Assembly: GCA_964019335.1 (NCBI GenBank)
Contig: OZ025757.1
Location: 126,501-190,500, forward strand
From: Diplonema japonicum
Taxonomy: Eukaryota > Euglenozoa > Diplonemea > Diplonemida > Diplonemidae
Reading direction: 5' to 3'
Length of the DNA: 64,000 nucleotides
The position numbers and the translations under genes were made by a program. Below, piece after piece: positions 39,692-49,356 of the stretch. The stretch's first letter is position 1. Every line of letters starts with the position of its first letter. The notes under the pieces are model-generated. The model was given only the letters and a program-made list of their open reading frames with translations. It was not told where the DNA came from and made no database searches.

Positions 39692-39796
39692 TGGTCAGAA
39701 TCAGAAAAAGCAAAAAAAAGAGAAAAAAAAAAAAAAAAACAGGGGGAGAAAAAGAAAAAGGCAGAGCTGACAAAAATAAAAATAAAAAAAATTTAA
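39651..39796. promoter_or_regulatory. Leader and probable trans-splice acceptor region of paralogue 4
   Basis: On the coding strand, C/T-rich sequence (CTTTTTCTCCCCCTG, then T-runs) precedes an A-rich leader of about 45 nt ending AGAGAT before the ATG. A usable AG lies inside the A-rich part. Acceptor use is inferred, not shown. Confidence 0.4.
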
Positions 39797-41092
39797 CCAT
39801 CTACCAACGGACCATTTTTGCCCACAGGGGGTAAATTTTCAAAACTTCAAAAAAAAACTATTCTAGCGCAACGCCGGGGCTATATGCCCCCGGAAATGCC
39901 TCCAGATGTCCCAATTCTAGAGAGAGGGTACCCACAGCAGGGCCCACCCCCACAACATTGTCAAAAATATCGTTCCCAAAGTGCTCGAGAGGGGTACAAA
40001 AAACAAGTCAAAAAAAATCGACTGTAAAATTCTATAAAAAGCTATTTAAGGCCTTCTTGACGCGGTTCGTACGTGCTCCAGGGCTGGGGCACTTGGTGGG
40101 GAGCGGGTCCTTTCCAGAGGGCCTCCGGTTTTCATTCTCTTTTGGCCGACACGTCAAATTTGACTTCACCAGAACATCCAACGTCGACAGAAAGCGCACA
40201 GGCATGATGTCATGCCACGTTGTGGTGCAAAGGATGCTCACGTGCTGGTGGAACTGGGTGTCTCCACAGGATGCGCGTCTTTGGGCTTGCGGCCTCGCTT
40301 CTTTGGGGCATCCATGATCTCCGGGAGGCCTTTGCGATAGGTAGAAGTCAGCACGCTTGTTTGTTTCGCTGCGGAAACACAGATTACCCAGAATAGTCAA
40401 AAAGCAGTCTCTTGACACGACGGTGGCGTACCCAGGGGTGTGGCTGAGAGACGTGGAGCCTGTGTGCCAGTAATCAGAATAATCTGGCTTGATATCCAAG
40501 TCCATCGACAAAAGGGCACCTAGGAAGGTACGCAAAGAAGCAGCATCGAGATCCAGGGAAACACCTTTTTTAGCCGCATTTGCCACATTGTTCGAAGTTA
40601 TGACCAAATAACGTTTGGGATGAGCATTTGGGAGAATATATGGTATGGCGTTGAGCCTCTGATGTCAAAACAGGGTCCACAAGGATTCCGATCTTCACGA
40701 AACCGGATGCCTTCCAACTGCTCCGGCTTTGCCGTCCAATCACCCTGCTGTGACTCGGAATCGGTCGAATTCGTATCAGAATCACTGTCTGTATCAAAAT
40801 TGCATAATAGGGATGAGCCATCAGTGCTACCATCACTCATAATGTCCTCTTCCGGCCTCTTTCTGGGTGCCCTTTTTTGAAGTGATTTTTAAGGGTAAAT
40901 TTGGGCTGGCGTTTTTTTTTTATTTTTTTCATTTTCTTGCAAAGTTAGGGCAGCATTTTGTTTATATTTTTCATATTTTCCGCGCAGGACCCCGGATGCG
41001 AGAAGTGGCCGGGCTGTATTGCATTGAAAGCACTTTGCGCAAAAGATTTTTTTTTTCAAATCGTCTCTATAAAGACGCTCGTTGGTAGATGG
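39797..41092 (-). mobile_element. piggyBac element with intact ends and damaged transposase
   Basis: The 1296-bp element is bounded by 13-bp perfect terminal inverted repeats, CCATCTACCAACG at 39797-39809 and CGTTGGTAGATGG at 41080-41092. It is flanked on both sides by TTAA (39793-39796 and 41093-41096), the piggyBac target duplication. Inside is a minus-strand transposase remnant. It sits in the spacer between paralogues 4 and 5. Confidence 0.88.
40032..40840 (-). pseudogene. piggyBac transposase remnant, frameshifted and internally deleted
   Basis: It begins at 40840 with an acidic lead (MSDGSTDGSS, DTDSDSDTNSTDSES), typical of the family. A frameshift falls near 40605-40615 (after IPNVIW). 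The next frame has ASLRTFLGALLSMDLDIKPDYSDYWHTG and SRDCFLTILGNLCFRSET, the conserved first half. It then jumps to a late part with RKGLPEIMD-type sequence in another frame and WHDIMPVRFLSTLDV, so the segment with the central catalytic residues is missing. Ends remain intact, so it could be mobilised only in trans. Confidence 0.8.
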
Positions 41093-41096
41093 TTAA

Positions 41097-41122
41097 AAAA
41101 AAAAAAAAAAAAAGCTATTGAA

Positions 41123-41153
<31 letters not shown>

Positions 41154-41407
41154 CCGTCACGAGATATGAGTGTTAAAACAAATTTAAAATAGGGGGGGGG
41201 GGGGGGGGGGGCACGTTGGAAAGCGTTACCTTCAGGCTAAGGTGCGATTCACTCACCCGCAGAGCCAGGAATAGAAGCGCTTTGCAGCAAGGGGAAAGAA
41301 AGAAGAAAGAAGAAGAAGAAGAAAAAGAAGAAGAAAATAAGATTGCTGCACACAACTCTTATGATTAAGTTACATTCTTTACCTGCATTTTAATATTTTT
41401 CGGCAAT
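41097..41407. other. Spacer downstream of paralogue 5
   Basis: A- and T-runs, a G-run at 41191-41211 and a GAA-rich patch near 41298-41337. No gene. Confidence 0.55.
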
Positions 41408-44200
41408 CTAAGAGCTGCCAGGAGGTGCGGTCCACTCCACCACCTCAGAGCCAGGGGTGTTCTTCACCACCTTCCCCAAGACACCATCGGTGAACCAGTT
41501 CGCCCCTAAACCAGCAAAGGTCATTGTGACTGCACGAATCTTCCAGCCATCCCCACCCTGTGCCCTGATCCGAACCTTGCGGGGGTGCTGCAGGATCCCA
41601 GTTGCAGTCATCACATGAACACTCCCCTGGGCAGGGGCCGCCACACTCCCCACAACCTGAACACTCCCATCCCAGTACTCCACCTCAATGGGGAAGGAGT
41701 GCGACGACTCTGCATAAGTTTCCGAAGCGGTCACCACCCCCACAGTGAAGTCCATCGAGTTCAAGGCGTACATGTTGCTCCGGAAGGTCCCCCCACAGAA
41801 GGCCTCCCCGTTCCCGATGCAAGGAGCGTTGCAATCCCCACTTGCAGCCGGAGGCTTGGAGCGGATGTCCTGCGTGCACCAGCAGGTGTCTCCCTTCTGT
41901 ATCCCAAAGAACTTGTAGTTCCGAACAGTGTCCCCACCACAGTACGCTGCACAGTGCTCAACTGACATCCCTGCAGAGACGTACGCCGTCCTCCCAACAT
42001 TGTCCTCGAAGCACCCCACATGAGAGAAGCGGACAGAACTCTTCACAGCCATGTTCCGGTGCCCGCTGGTTGCGCAGTCCGCTGCGTTTGTTCTGACCGA
42101 CTGCGCAAGTTCAGAAGCCCTGCCGCACCAACATTCGGATGTGAAGAGCGTCCCTGCATGGGTGTGCCCGGCGGTGTTACACAGTGCAAAGCACTGCTGT
42201 GGTGTATAGGCTGCGACGCTCCTCGACTTCAGGGCACGGTAGTCGGCGAAGCATCCTATGCCGTAAGAAGTCATTGGGGGTGGTGTGTGTCCGCTTATGG
42301 TGAACTTCCACATGGGGTAGAGGACAGGGACGGTAGCAGTTTCCCCAATCACCGCAAGATGGTTGCCAACCGCATGAACAGACCCGGTGCGCAAGTAGAA
42401 AACACCACCGCTATCCACGCTGTCGGGCACACGGGGCAAACTAATATCGTGAATCACAATATAAAAAACGCTGGGGCCTATCCTAACCATGCAGAAGAGG
42501 GCGTTCTCTGCGATGGCCACGGAGTAGCACCCGTTCCGAGTGATGTGGAAAGCAGGCTCCGAAGGTACCCCAACATCCACCACAAGCATGTTCGAGCTTG
42601 CAGACACGTAAGCCGTCTTGTCCTTCACAAGAACATCGTTCGCATCCACAATGTCCAGCTTCCCAAGCAACTTCGGCGACGACGGTTCACACACATCGAG
42701 AACCTGCAGACTCCGCCTGTCGACAAGGTACGCTGTTGTTCCCGAAACGACAACGGATTCTAAAGGTCCGGCGGTGCTGAAGCGCCCCACCTTCCGCATT
42801 ATGGAACCCCCTATGTTCATAACCACAAGACCCTTGAAACCGCAAGCAAAGTACGCGAAATCACCAACAACGCAAATCTTTCTCACATCCGGAAGCAAAA
42901 CACGTTCAACAAGCCGGGGAGTGCTTGAAATGTCAAGAACAAGCAGTTCCTTAGCACTCGATACATATAGTTGGGTTCCGACAGACGCGAAGGCAAGAAC
43001 CTGCTCCATATGCGGGTAAAACACCATATCAACAAGGCCCGGCCGGTAAATTTCAACCCCAACTGTATAAAAGCGAACGGTGGTCCCGTCGGGCGTGAGA
43101 TGCGCAACGACGGTACATTGCGGCACCGGAAAACTGTTCGAAAGAACCTTTTCAGTGGTGTAGTCATAGCGACTGAAACCGGGCTTGGACACGGTAATGT
43201 AAAACACCCCCTTTGTTGTAACGAATATCGCAGATGCTTGGACGAAATGCCGGGTCAACAACACGGGGGTGAGCGTCGCTACATTGTACACCGCTAGGTA
43301 CCTTTGCGTCAAAACATACAAAATGTTTCCACCGGATAGCTTCATCTCCACAATAGGAGAGTCTAGTGTGAATGTTGCCCAACTCCACGCGAATTCGTCG
43401 TATAAAAGTTCACCTCGCGGGCCTTCCATTTGCTTCTTAAATATTACATTGAGATTTGTCCCCTTGGCGGTGAAGCCGGTGTGCGAATCTCGGATAATAA
43501 GCTGCGTAACAGAATTGAAAGCTGCATTAGTTTGATACCATTTTTCTGTCACGGATAACGGTTCTGATGGGACCGGCAAATCATTCGTCTTCAGCCCCGT
43601 CTCGTCTGTAAAATAGTATCGCCACCCGTTGTGATGGTAGAACCCAAACTCTTCTCTAAATATCATTGTGTGCACATTTCTGCCGGGTTTTTGAAAGGTT
43701 CCGACGTATGCCGGGGCGAATCGTTCTGCAATGTTAAACCTCACAAGATCGGAGGTGGTGCTGCTCATTCCCGAAAAATACAAGGCATCACCAAGAACTG
43801 CAAGGTGTAAAAATTCGAAGCCGACCGCCCTCCCGTGAGTGGCGCTTCCTTTTAAAATCAGTTTTTTGGGGTCGGTTCGGTCGAACGCCCATACTTTGCG
43901 CGGTCCGACGGCATATAATGTGTCGGAATAGAACAGAATTATTTTCCAGATCTCTTCTTCGACTTTGTAACCACCGACAAGCTTCACATTATTGACATCG
44001 GACAAGTCGTACGCCAACACCCCGGCGTTGCCGAGGCCTCCTGCCGTGTATCCAGTGTTTCCGGCCACTTTTAAGTCTCGTTGTATCATGCCCTGTGGGT
44101 TCCAGTGCTTCTTCTCGGCCAGCCGTATGATGGGTGAGGCATCTACCAGGTTGATCAAAACCGTGCACAGTGCGAGAGATATAGAGGATAGTGTATTCAT
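41408..44200 (-). CDS. Array paralogue 5: secreted LVIVD-repeat, WSC and PLAT-like protein
   Basis: The product has 930 residues with signal peptide MNTLSSISLALCTVLINLVDA. The LVIVD region is closer to paralogues 4 and 6 in its front (DLSDVNNVKLVGGYKVEEE; GLVVMNIGGSIMRKVG shared with 6). The back from YGIGCFADYRALKS (about 646) is nearly identical to paralogue 1, including the SETYAESSHSF variant, apart from a few changes (GRASELAQS, WKIRAVTMTFAGLGANWFTDG). The second half of the LVIVD region (SPKLLGKLDIVDA) differs from the SPKFLAKLDIAGA form in 1, 2, 3 and 6. The leader is unusual: A/G-rich (GAGGAGGGGAGAGG) rather than pure A, after an acceptor-like TTTTTATACCAG. Confidence 0.92.
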   Translation of the reverse strand: MNTLSSISLALCTVLINLVDASPIIRLAEKKHWNPQGMIQRDLKVAGNTGYTAGGLGNAGVLAYDLSDVNNVKLVGGYKVEEEIWKIILFYSDTLYAVGPRKVWAFDRTDPKKLILKGSATHGRAVGFEFLHLAVLGDALYFSGMSSTTSDLVRFNIAERFAPAYVGTFQKPGRNVHTMIFREEFGFYHHNGWRYYFTDETGLKTNDLPVPSEPLSVTEKWYQTNAAFNSVTQLIIRDSHTGFTAKGTNLNVIFKKQMEGPRGELLYDEFAWSWATFTLDSPIVEMKLSGGNILYVLTQRYLAVYNVATLTPVLLTRHFVQASAIFVTTKGVFYITVSKPGFSRYDYTTEKVLSNSFPVPQCTVVAHLTPDGTTVRFYTVGVEIYRPGLVDMVFYPHMEQVLAFASVGTQLYVSSAKELLVLDISSTPRLVERVLLPDVRKICVVGDFAYFACGFKGLVVMNIGGSIMRKVGRFSTAGPLESVVVSGTTAYLVDRRSLQVLDVCEPSSPKLLGKLDIVDANDVLVKDKTAYVSASSNMLVVDVGVPSEPAFHITRNGCYSVAIAENALFCMVRIGPSVFYIVIHDISLPRVPDSVDSGGVFYLRTGSVHAVGNHLAVIGETATVPVLYPMWKFTISGHTPPPMTSYGIGCFADYRALKSRSVAAYTPQQCFALCNTAGHTHAGTLFTSECWCGRASELAQSVRTNAADCATSGHRNMAVKSSVRFSHVGCFEDNVGRTAYVSAGMSVEHCAAYCGGDTVRNYKFFGIQKGDTCWCTQDIRSKPPAASGDCNAPCIGNGEAFCGGTFRSNMYALNSMDFTVGVVTASETYAESSHSFPIEVEYWDGSVQVVGSVAAPAQGSVHVMTATGILQHPRKVRIRAQGGDGWKIRAVTMTFAGLGANWFTDGVLGKVVKNTPGSEVVEWTAPPGSS

Positions 44201-44981
44201 CTTTTCACTTTTCCCTCTCCCTTTCCTCTCCCCTCCTCCTGGTATAAAAAGTTTTTTTTTTTTTTTCCAAAATTTTTAGAAATTACTTTAAGAATAACAA
44301 AAAAAAAAAAAAAAAAAAAAAAAAGAAAAGGGTGTTACTCGAAGAATAGGTTAAAACTGAGCAAAAAAAAAAAAAAAAAAAAAAAAGAAGAAGAAGAAGC
44401 TCGGTCTCCCTTTACCCTCCTTTTTTTCTTCTATAACATATGACGTAATGTCTTTTTTTTTTTTTCCCCTCGCACTACTCCAAAAAAAAGGGGGGGTGGG
44501 GAAGGAAAAAAAAAAAAAAAAAAAAAAAAAACGGGCACAAGTTAGTTCGAAGCAAAATGAAGTGCCAGGAGAAGGGCAGAGAAAAAAAAAACTAAAAGGA
44601 AAAAAAAAAGGGGGAAAAAAAAATTGCGGTGCGCTGGTGCTTATACCATGGACTGGGGGATCCTACATGCGTCTGTACACCATTCTGCTGTTGCGTCCTG
44701 GTGCCAGCCGTCGGAGTTTGTCAACTCAGTCATGGATGGTATCTGAGAACCTGCTCCAAGAATAGTCTCCAGATAAGGAGCTGTTTGGGTAGACGAGAAC
44801 AAGGGTCTCTTGTCAAGGGGGTGTACTCTGGCGGCTTAGACCATCGTGGTGGTTGACCGCCTTCTTTGTTCCAAGGGTACCACTTCAACCTGGCAGTCAG
44901 AGTTTAAAAAAAAAAAAAAACTCGATAAAATTTCAGTGTGCATGGGGGTGCTCACTGGTAAAAAAAAAAAAAGTCGCTTCA

Positions 44982-45027
<46 letters not shown>

Positions 45028-45524
45028 GCTTTTTTTTTTTTTTTCCCGCTCTACAAGTGAAAGTCCCAGGCAAGCCTCTTATCAAGTGCGTAAAACCAAG
45101 GTTCGAGTGCACGGGCCATAAACAGTGTGCAAGGAAACAACTACAATGTTATAGAAGAGAGCCGGTTCCAAAAGAGAAGGATGGGTGAAAGAAAGAAAAA
45201 AAAACGGGTGTAATAAGAGGCACTATTGCCTTTACGAAATGTAGAGCTGGTAAACCGAAACGAAAGGAGAGGGGGTGAACAAAAAAAAAAAAACCAAAAC
45301 GAAACGAAAAAAAAATGGAGCGGTGCAAAGCAAAGTTCTTTTGAATTGTACACAGAGTCGTGAACATATGCTGAAAGAGTGTTCAACATAAGACATAAGT
45401 ATAATGAAACACCCCTCACCGTTGGACAATAAAAAAAAAAAAGAGAAGAAAATGCGCTTGCAGGTAATAGGAAAGACGAACAAGGAAATAGTATAGAAAG
45501 AAGAATAATACAACTCGCCGTAAT
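44201..45524. other. Spacer between paralogues 5 and 6
   Basis: Long A-runs (44300-44324, 44364-44386, 44502-44531, 44987-45024), T-runs and a unique GC-balanced stretch at 44630-44890 that shares the GAGCTGTTTGGGTAGACGAG block with 18439-18476. No supported gene. Confidence 0.55.
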
Positions 45525-48326
45525 CTAAGAGCTGCCAGGAGGTGCGGTCCACTCCACCACCTCAGAGCCAGGGGTGTTCTTCACCACCTTCCCCAAGACA
45601 CCATCGGTGAGCCAGTTCGCCCCTAAACCAGCAAAGGTCATTGTGACTGCATGAACCTTCCAGCCATCCCCACCCTGTGCCCTGATCCGAACCTTGCGGG
45701 GGTGCTGCAGGATCCCAGTTGCAGTCATCACATGAACACTCCCCTGGGCAGGGGCCGCCACACTCCCCACAACCTGAACACTCCCATCCCAGTACTCCAC
45801 CTCAATGGGGTAGGTGTGTTGCGACTCTGCATTGGTTTCCGAAGCGGTCACCACCCCCACAGTGAAGTCCATCGAGTTCAAGGCGTACATGTTGCTCCGG
45901 AAGGTCCCCCCACAGAAGGCCTCCCCGTTCCCGATGCAAGGAGCGTTGCAATCCCCACTTGCAGCCGGAGGCTTGGAGCGGATGTCCTGCGTGCACCAGC
46001 AGGTGTCTCCCTTCTGTATCCCAAAGAACTTGTAGTTCCGAACAGTGTCCCCACCACAGTACGCTGCACAGTGCTCAACTGACATCTCTGCAGAGACGTA
46101 CGCCGTCCTCCCAACATTGTCCTCGAAGCACCCCACATGAGAGAAGCGGACAGAACTCTTCACAGCCATGTTCTGGTGCCCGCTGGTTGCGCAGTCGTCT
46201 GAGTTTGTTCTGGCCGATTCCACAAGTTCAGAAGCCCCGCCGCACCAACATTCGGATGTGAAGAGCGTCCCTGCATGGGTGTGCCCGGCGGTGTTACACA
46301 GTGCAAAGCACTGCTGTGGTGTATAGGCTGCGACGCTCCTCGACTTCAGGGCACGGTAGTCGGCGAAGCATCCTGTGTCATGTGATGCCACTGTTGGTGT
46401 GTGCCCGCTTATGGTGTAGCCCCACGTGCCACTGGCACTAGATGGTAAAGGTGGGGCAATAAAGAGGATGTAAGCCGATACAAGGAACAGGTAGTTACCT
46501 GCTGCGTACAGGTTGGGTTTGACCAGCGGGTAACCGACGTTTACGCTACCCACGATAGTGGGCACACGAGGCGCGCTGATGTCTCGGATCACGATGCTAC
46601 CGGTAAAAAAATTGACAGAATCAAATTCCACGGCGATAAACAGAGCGTTGCCAGCAATTGCCATGCCACTAGACGGAGGGACGGCTTGGTTAAGGAGTAA
46701 AACAGGCACCGAAGGCGTCGCGACATCCACCACCACCAGGTTCTGTGTACCAATAACGTATGCCGTCGTATCCTTCACAAGAACCTCAGTTGCCCCAGCG
46801 ATGTCAAGCTTCGCAAGAAATTTCGGCGACGACGGTTCACACACATCGAGAACCTGCAAACTCTGCCCGTCAACAAGGTACGCTGTTGTCCCCGAAACGA
46901 TAACGGACGTCGCAACCCCGGCGTAGTGTCCCACCTTCCGCATTATGGAACCCCCTATGTTCATAACCACAAGACCCTTGGAACCGCAAGCAAAGTACGC
47001 AAAATTACCATCAATGTACATTTTTTCCACCCCGGGAAGCAGCATTCTTTCAACAAGCCGGGGGGTGCTTGAAATGTCAAGAACAAACAGTTGTGCCGCA
47101 CTGGAAACGAACAGTTGGGTTCCGACAGACGCGAAGGCGAGAACCTGGTCTTGGTAAAAGAAAAACTTGGGATTCGTCCCGGGTTGGTAGATCTCAATCC
47201 CGTAGTCCAAAAATCTTACCGAGGCACCGTCAGGAGTAACATGGGCAACAGGCAGCTTCATGGGGGGAACGTACACACTGCCTAACAACCCAGAGTTGAG
47301 AACGTAATTCCTCAACCCGTACCGGGATACCTGCATGAAAACACCCTTTGCGGTAACCATCAAAGAGAGCCCGATTACACTATATTCTTCGACAAAAGTT
47401 GGCGATTCCGGGATGGGGTACAAAGAGTACACGAGAAGCTTGGTGTAGACCAAAACGTAAAGATGATTCCCGTGAATTTCGATATCCTGGATGAAACCGC
47501 CTTGAGGATACGCGACGCTTGCGTGCCAGCTGAGATAGTTTGTCGGATCCGAACACTGGCTGCAAACCAGTTTGGAAATGTATAGCGTCGACCCCGTTGC
47601 AACGTAAAGGTACAAAGGTCGAACAGAAATTACCTGGCTGTAGAAAACGAATTTTGTAGCGGATGCGAAGCCTTGATGGTTCTGCACGAGCTTCTGGTTC
47701 ACGACGATCGGGTTGGTGTTGGAAGGGAGGTCGTTCGTCTTCAAACCATTTTCGTCGGAGTAGTAATACCTCCAGAGCAAACCATCAGAGACATATTCTT
47801 CAAGTTGGAACACTGCAGTTCTGGTGTGCGTTCCGAGCTTGCTGAGGACCCCGGTGTGGACAGGATTGAGACTATCAGCAATGTTGAAGTGGATAAGATC
47901 TGAATGTGTGTCGCTTCGCCCGGTAACATACAATTCGTGGCCTATGGCGGTAGCGGTGTCGACCCGAAAGCTGCTTGGGCGAGCGTGAGGTGCGGAATTT
48001 TTCAGAACCGGTTTCCAAGGATCGCTTGAATCAAAGGCCCACACGTTTTGTGCCCCTATGGCGTATAAAGTATTTGATCCGTGAACAATTACCCTCCACA
48101 CCTCTTCCCCAAGCTTGAAACCTGTCACAAATTTCGTGTTGCCAACGTCGGTCATGTCGTAGACCAGAAGCCCCGAAGAACCCCCTGCTACGTAACCTAC
48201 GTCACCGTTTAACTTCAAATCATATCCGCCAGGGCTGTGCCCCAAATACTTGTATTGCGTAATAGAAGGTTCCCCGGCGATGGTCAGTGCGAGGCACAGC
48301 ACGAGGAATATTGATGACGGGTCCAT
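45525..48326 (-). CDS. Array paralogue 6: secreted LVIVD-repeat, WSC and PLAT-like protein
   Basis: The product has 933 residues, the longest full copy. The signal peptide is MDPSSIFLVLCLALTIAG. The front LVIVD region carries a private insertion with two cysteines (VCSQCSDPTN, near residue 260). The middle shares LVERMLLPGVEKM and GSIMRKVGHY with paralogue 5, then SPKFLAKLDIAGA with 1-3. Another private stretch precedes the constant back, which starts at about residue 649 and carries the SETNAESQHTY variant (as in 2 and 3) plus the AGLGAN form (as in 5). Module 1 has local changes (ELVESARTNSDDC). The leader is A-run, GGAAAAGGAGGG, ACATTTATC, ATG. Confidence 0.92.
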   Translation of the reverse strand: MDPSSIFLVLCLALTIAGEPSITQYKYLGHSPGGYDLKLNGDVGYVAGGSSGLLVYDMTDVGNTKFVTGFKLGEEVWRVIVHGSNTLYAIGAQNVWAFDSSDPWKPVLKNSAPHARPSSFRVDTATAIGHELYVTGRSDTHSDLIHFNIADSLNPVHTGVLSKLGTHTRTAVFQLEEYVSDGLLWRYYYSDENGLKTNDLPSNTNPIVVNQKLVQNHQGFASATKFVFYSQVISVRPLYLYVATGSTLYISKLVCSQCSDPTNYLSWHASVAYPQGGFIQDIEIHGNHLYVLVYTKLLVYSLYPIPESPTFVEEYSVIGLSLMVTAKGVFMQVSRYGLRNYVLNSGLLGSVYVPPMKLPVAHVTPDGASVRFLDYGIEIYQPGTNPKFFFYQDQVLAFASVGTQLFVSSAAQLFVLDISSTPRLVERMLLPGVEKMYIDGNFAYFACGSKGLVVMNIGGSIMRKVGHYAGVATSVIVSGTTAYLVDGQSLQVLDVCEPSSPKFLAKLDIAGATEVLVKDTTAYVIGTQNLVVVDVATPSVPVLLLNQAVPPSSGMAIAGNALFIAVEFDSVNFFTGSIVIRDISAPRVPTIVGSVNVGYPLVKPNLYAAGNYLFLVSAYILFIAPPLPSSASGTWGYTISGHTPTVASHDTGCFADYRALKSRSVAAYTPQQCFALCNTAGHTHAGTLFTSECWCGGASELVESARTNSDDCATSGHQNMAVKSSVRFSHVGCFEDNVGRTAYVSAEMSVEHCAAYCGGDTVRNYKFFGIQKGDTCWCTQDIRSKPPAASGDCNAPCIGNGEAFCGGTFRSNMYALNSMDFTVGVVTASETNAESQHTYPIEVEYWDGSVQVVGSVAAPAQGSVHVMTATGILQHPRKVRIRAQGGDGWKVHAVTMTFAGLGANWLTDGVLGKVVKNTPGSEVVEWTAPPGSS

Positions 48327-48393
48327 GATAAATGTTTTCCCTCCTTTTCCTTTTTTTTTTTTTTTTTTTTTTTTTTTTGTCGGATCATCCGTC

Positions 48394-48425
<32 letters not shown>

Positions 48426-49356
48426 GGAATTTCAACACGTTTTACGAGTGTCTAGCAGAGAAAAGAAAAAGAAAAAGAAGGGGGGAGGGGGGAAAGAGAA
48501 TTGAAACAACACGTTTTTGGGAGAGCAAAGGTGCTTCCATACATGCATACTACCTACCCCACCCCCCCACCCCCCCCAGAGATAAAAAAATTAATTAAAA
48601 GAATATGTCCTGTTGTCCCAAAAAGAAAAAAAACTCAAAGTGCAGGACAAACCCCCTCATGGAGGGCCGCCCAAAAAAAAAAGAAGAAGAAAAAAAAACT
48701 CACTATGCCGAGCGGTGGAGGGGACATCAAAGCTGTTAACAATTGCCTGCTCTTTTTTTTAAATCCCACGGGAATCAGAAAATCTGCACGCAAACTGTTT
48801 TCAAATTCAAGGAATATTTGATGCCGCCTAGCATGGGGGGGTGGGTGGGGAGGAGGGGAGGGAGAGGGAGAAATACGCCATAAGCTGCAGCAAGCAAAAA
48901 TCAAAGAGAGAGGGAAAGAGAGAGAAAAAAAAAAAAAAAAACTGTCCCGCTGCTGCTTGTTTTACGCACTGCTATCTCGCTTCAAGACGAATAGCTCTCT
49001 TCGATCTGACAATACACTAATAGTTGATATAAAAAAAAATAAAAAAGAAATAACAAAAATGGGGGAGTGTGTGTCTTTGACATGCAAAAGAAAAAAAAAA
49101 TGCCGCAGATACAGCGTTTGCACAGAAATAAGAGAACAGATTCGGAGGGTGCCGTTCTCTAGAGCGGTATAAGAGGGGAAGGGGGGGAGAAAAAAATAGG
49201 ATCACAGAACAGGAGGAGCCCCCACAACATGCTCACTCTGCAAGCCTCTTGCAGCAGTGGGCATCCTTGTCAAGGTTGAACCATATAAATTTAAAGTAAA
49301 CGTTCGCCATCTAATTCTTTCTTTTTTTTTTTTGAGCAATTTTTCACCACCAAAAA
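48327..49356. other. Spacer between subfamilies
   Basis: T- and A-runs after 48345, a C-rich stretch near 48558-48580, the 39-bp block at 48634-48672 that recurs at 32231-32269, and unique sequence at 48700-49330. No gene. The second subfamily starts beyond it. Confidence 0.55.

Noticed and set aside
45090-45130. Possible tRNA T-arm (GGTTCGAGT near 45103)
   Set aside because: The flanking bases do not form the T stem, and no acceptor stem or anticodon arm is found upstream.
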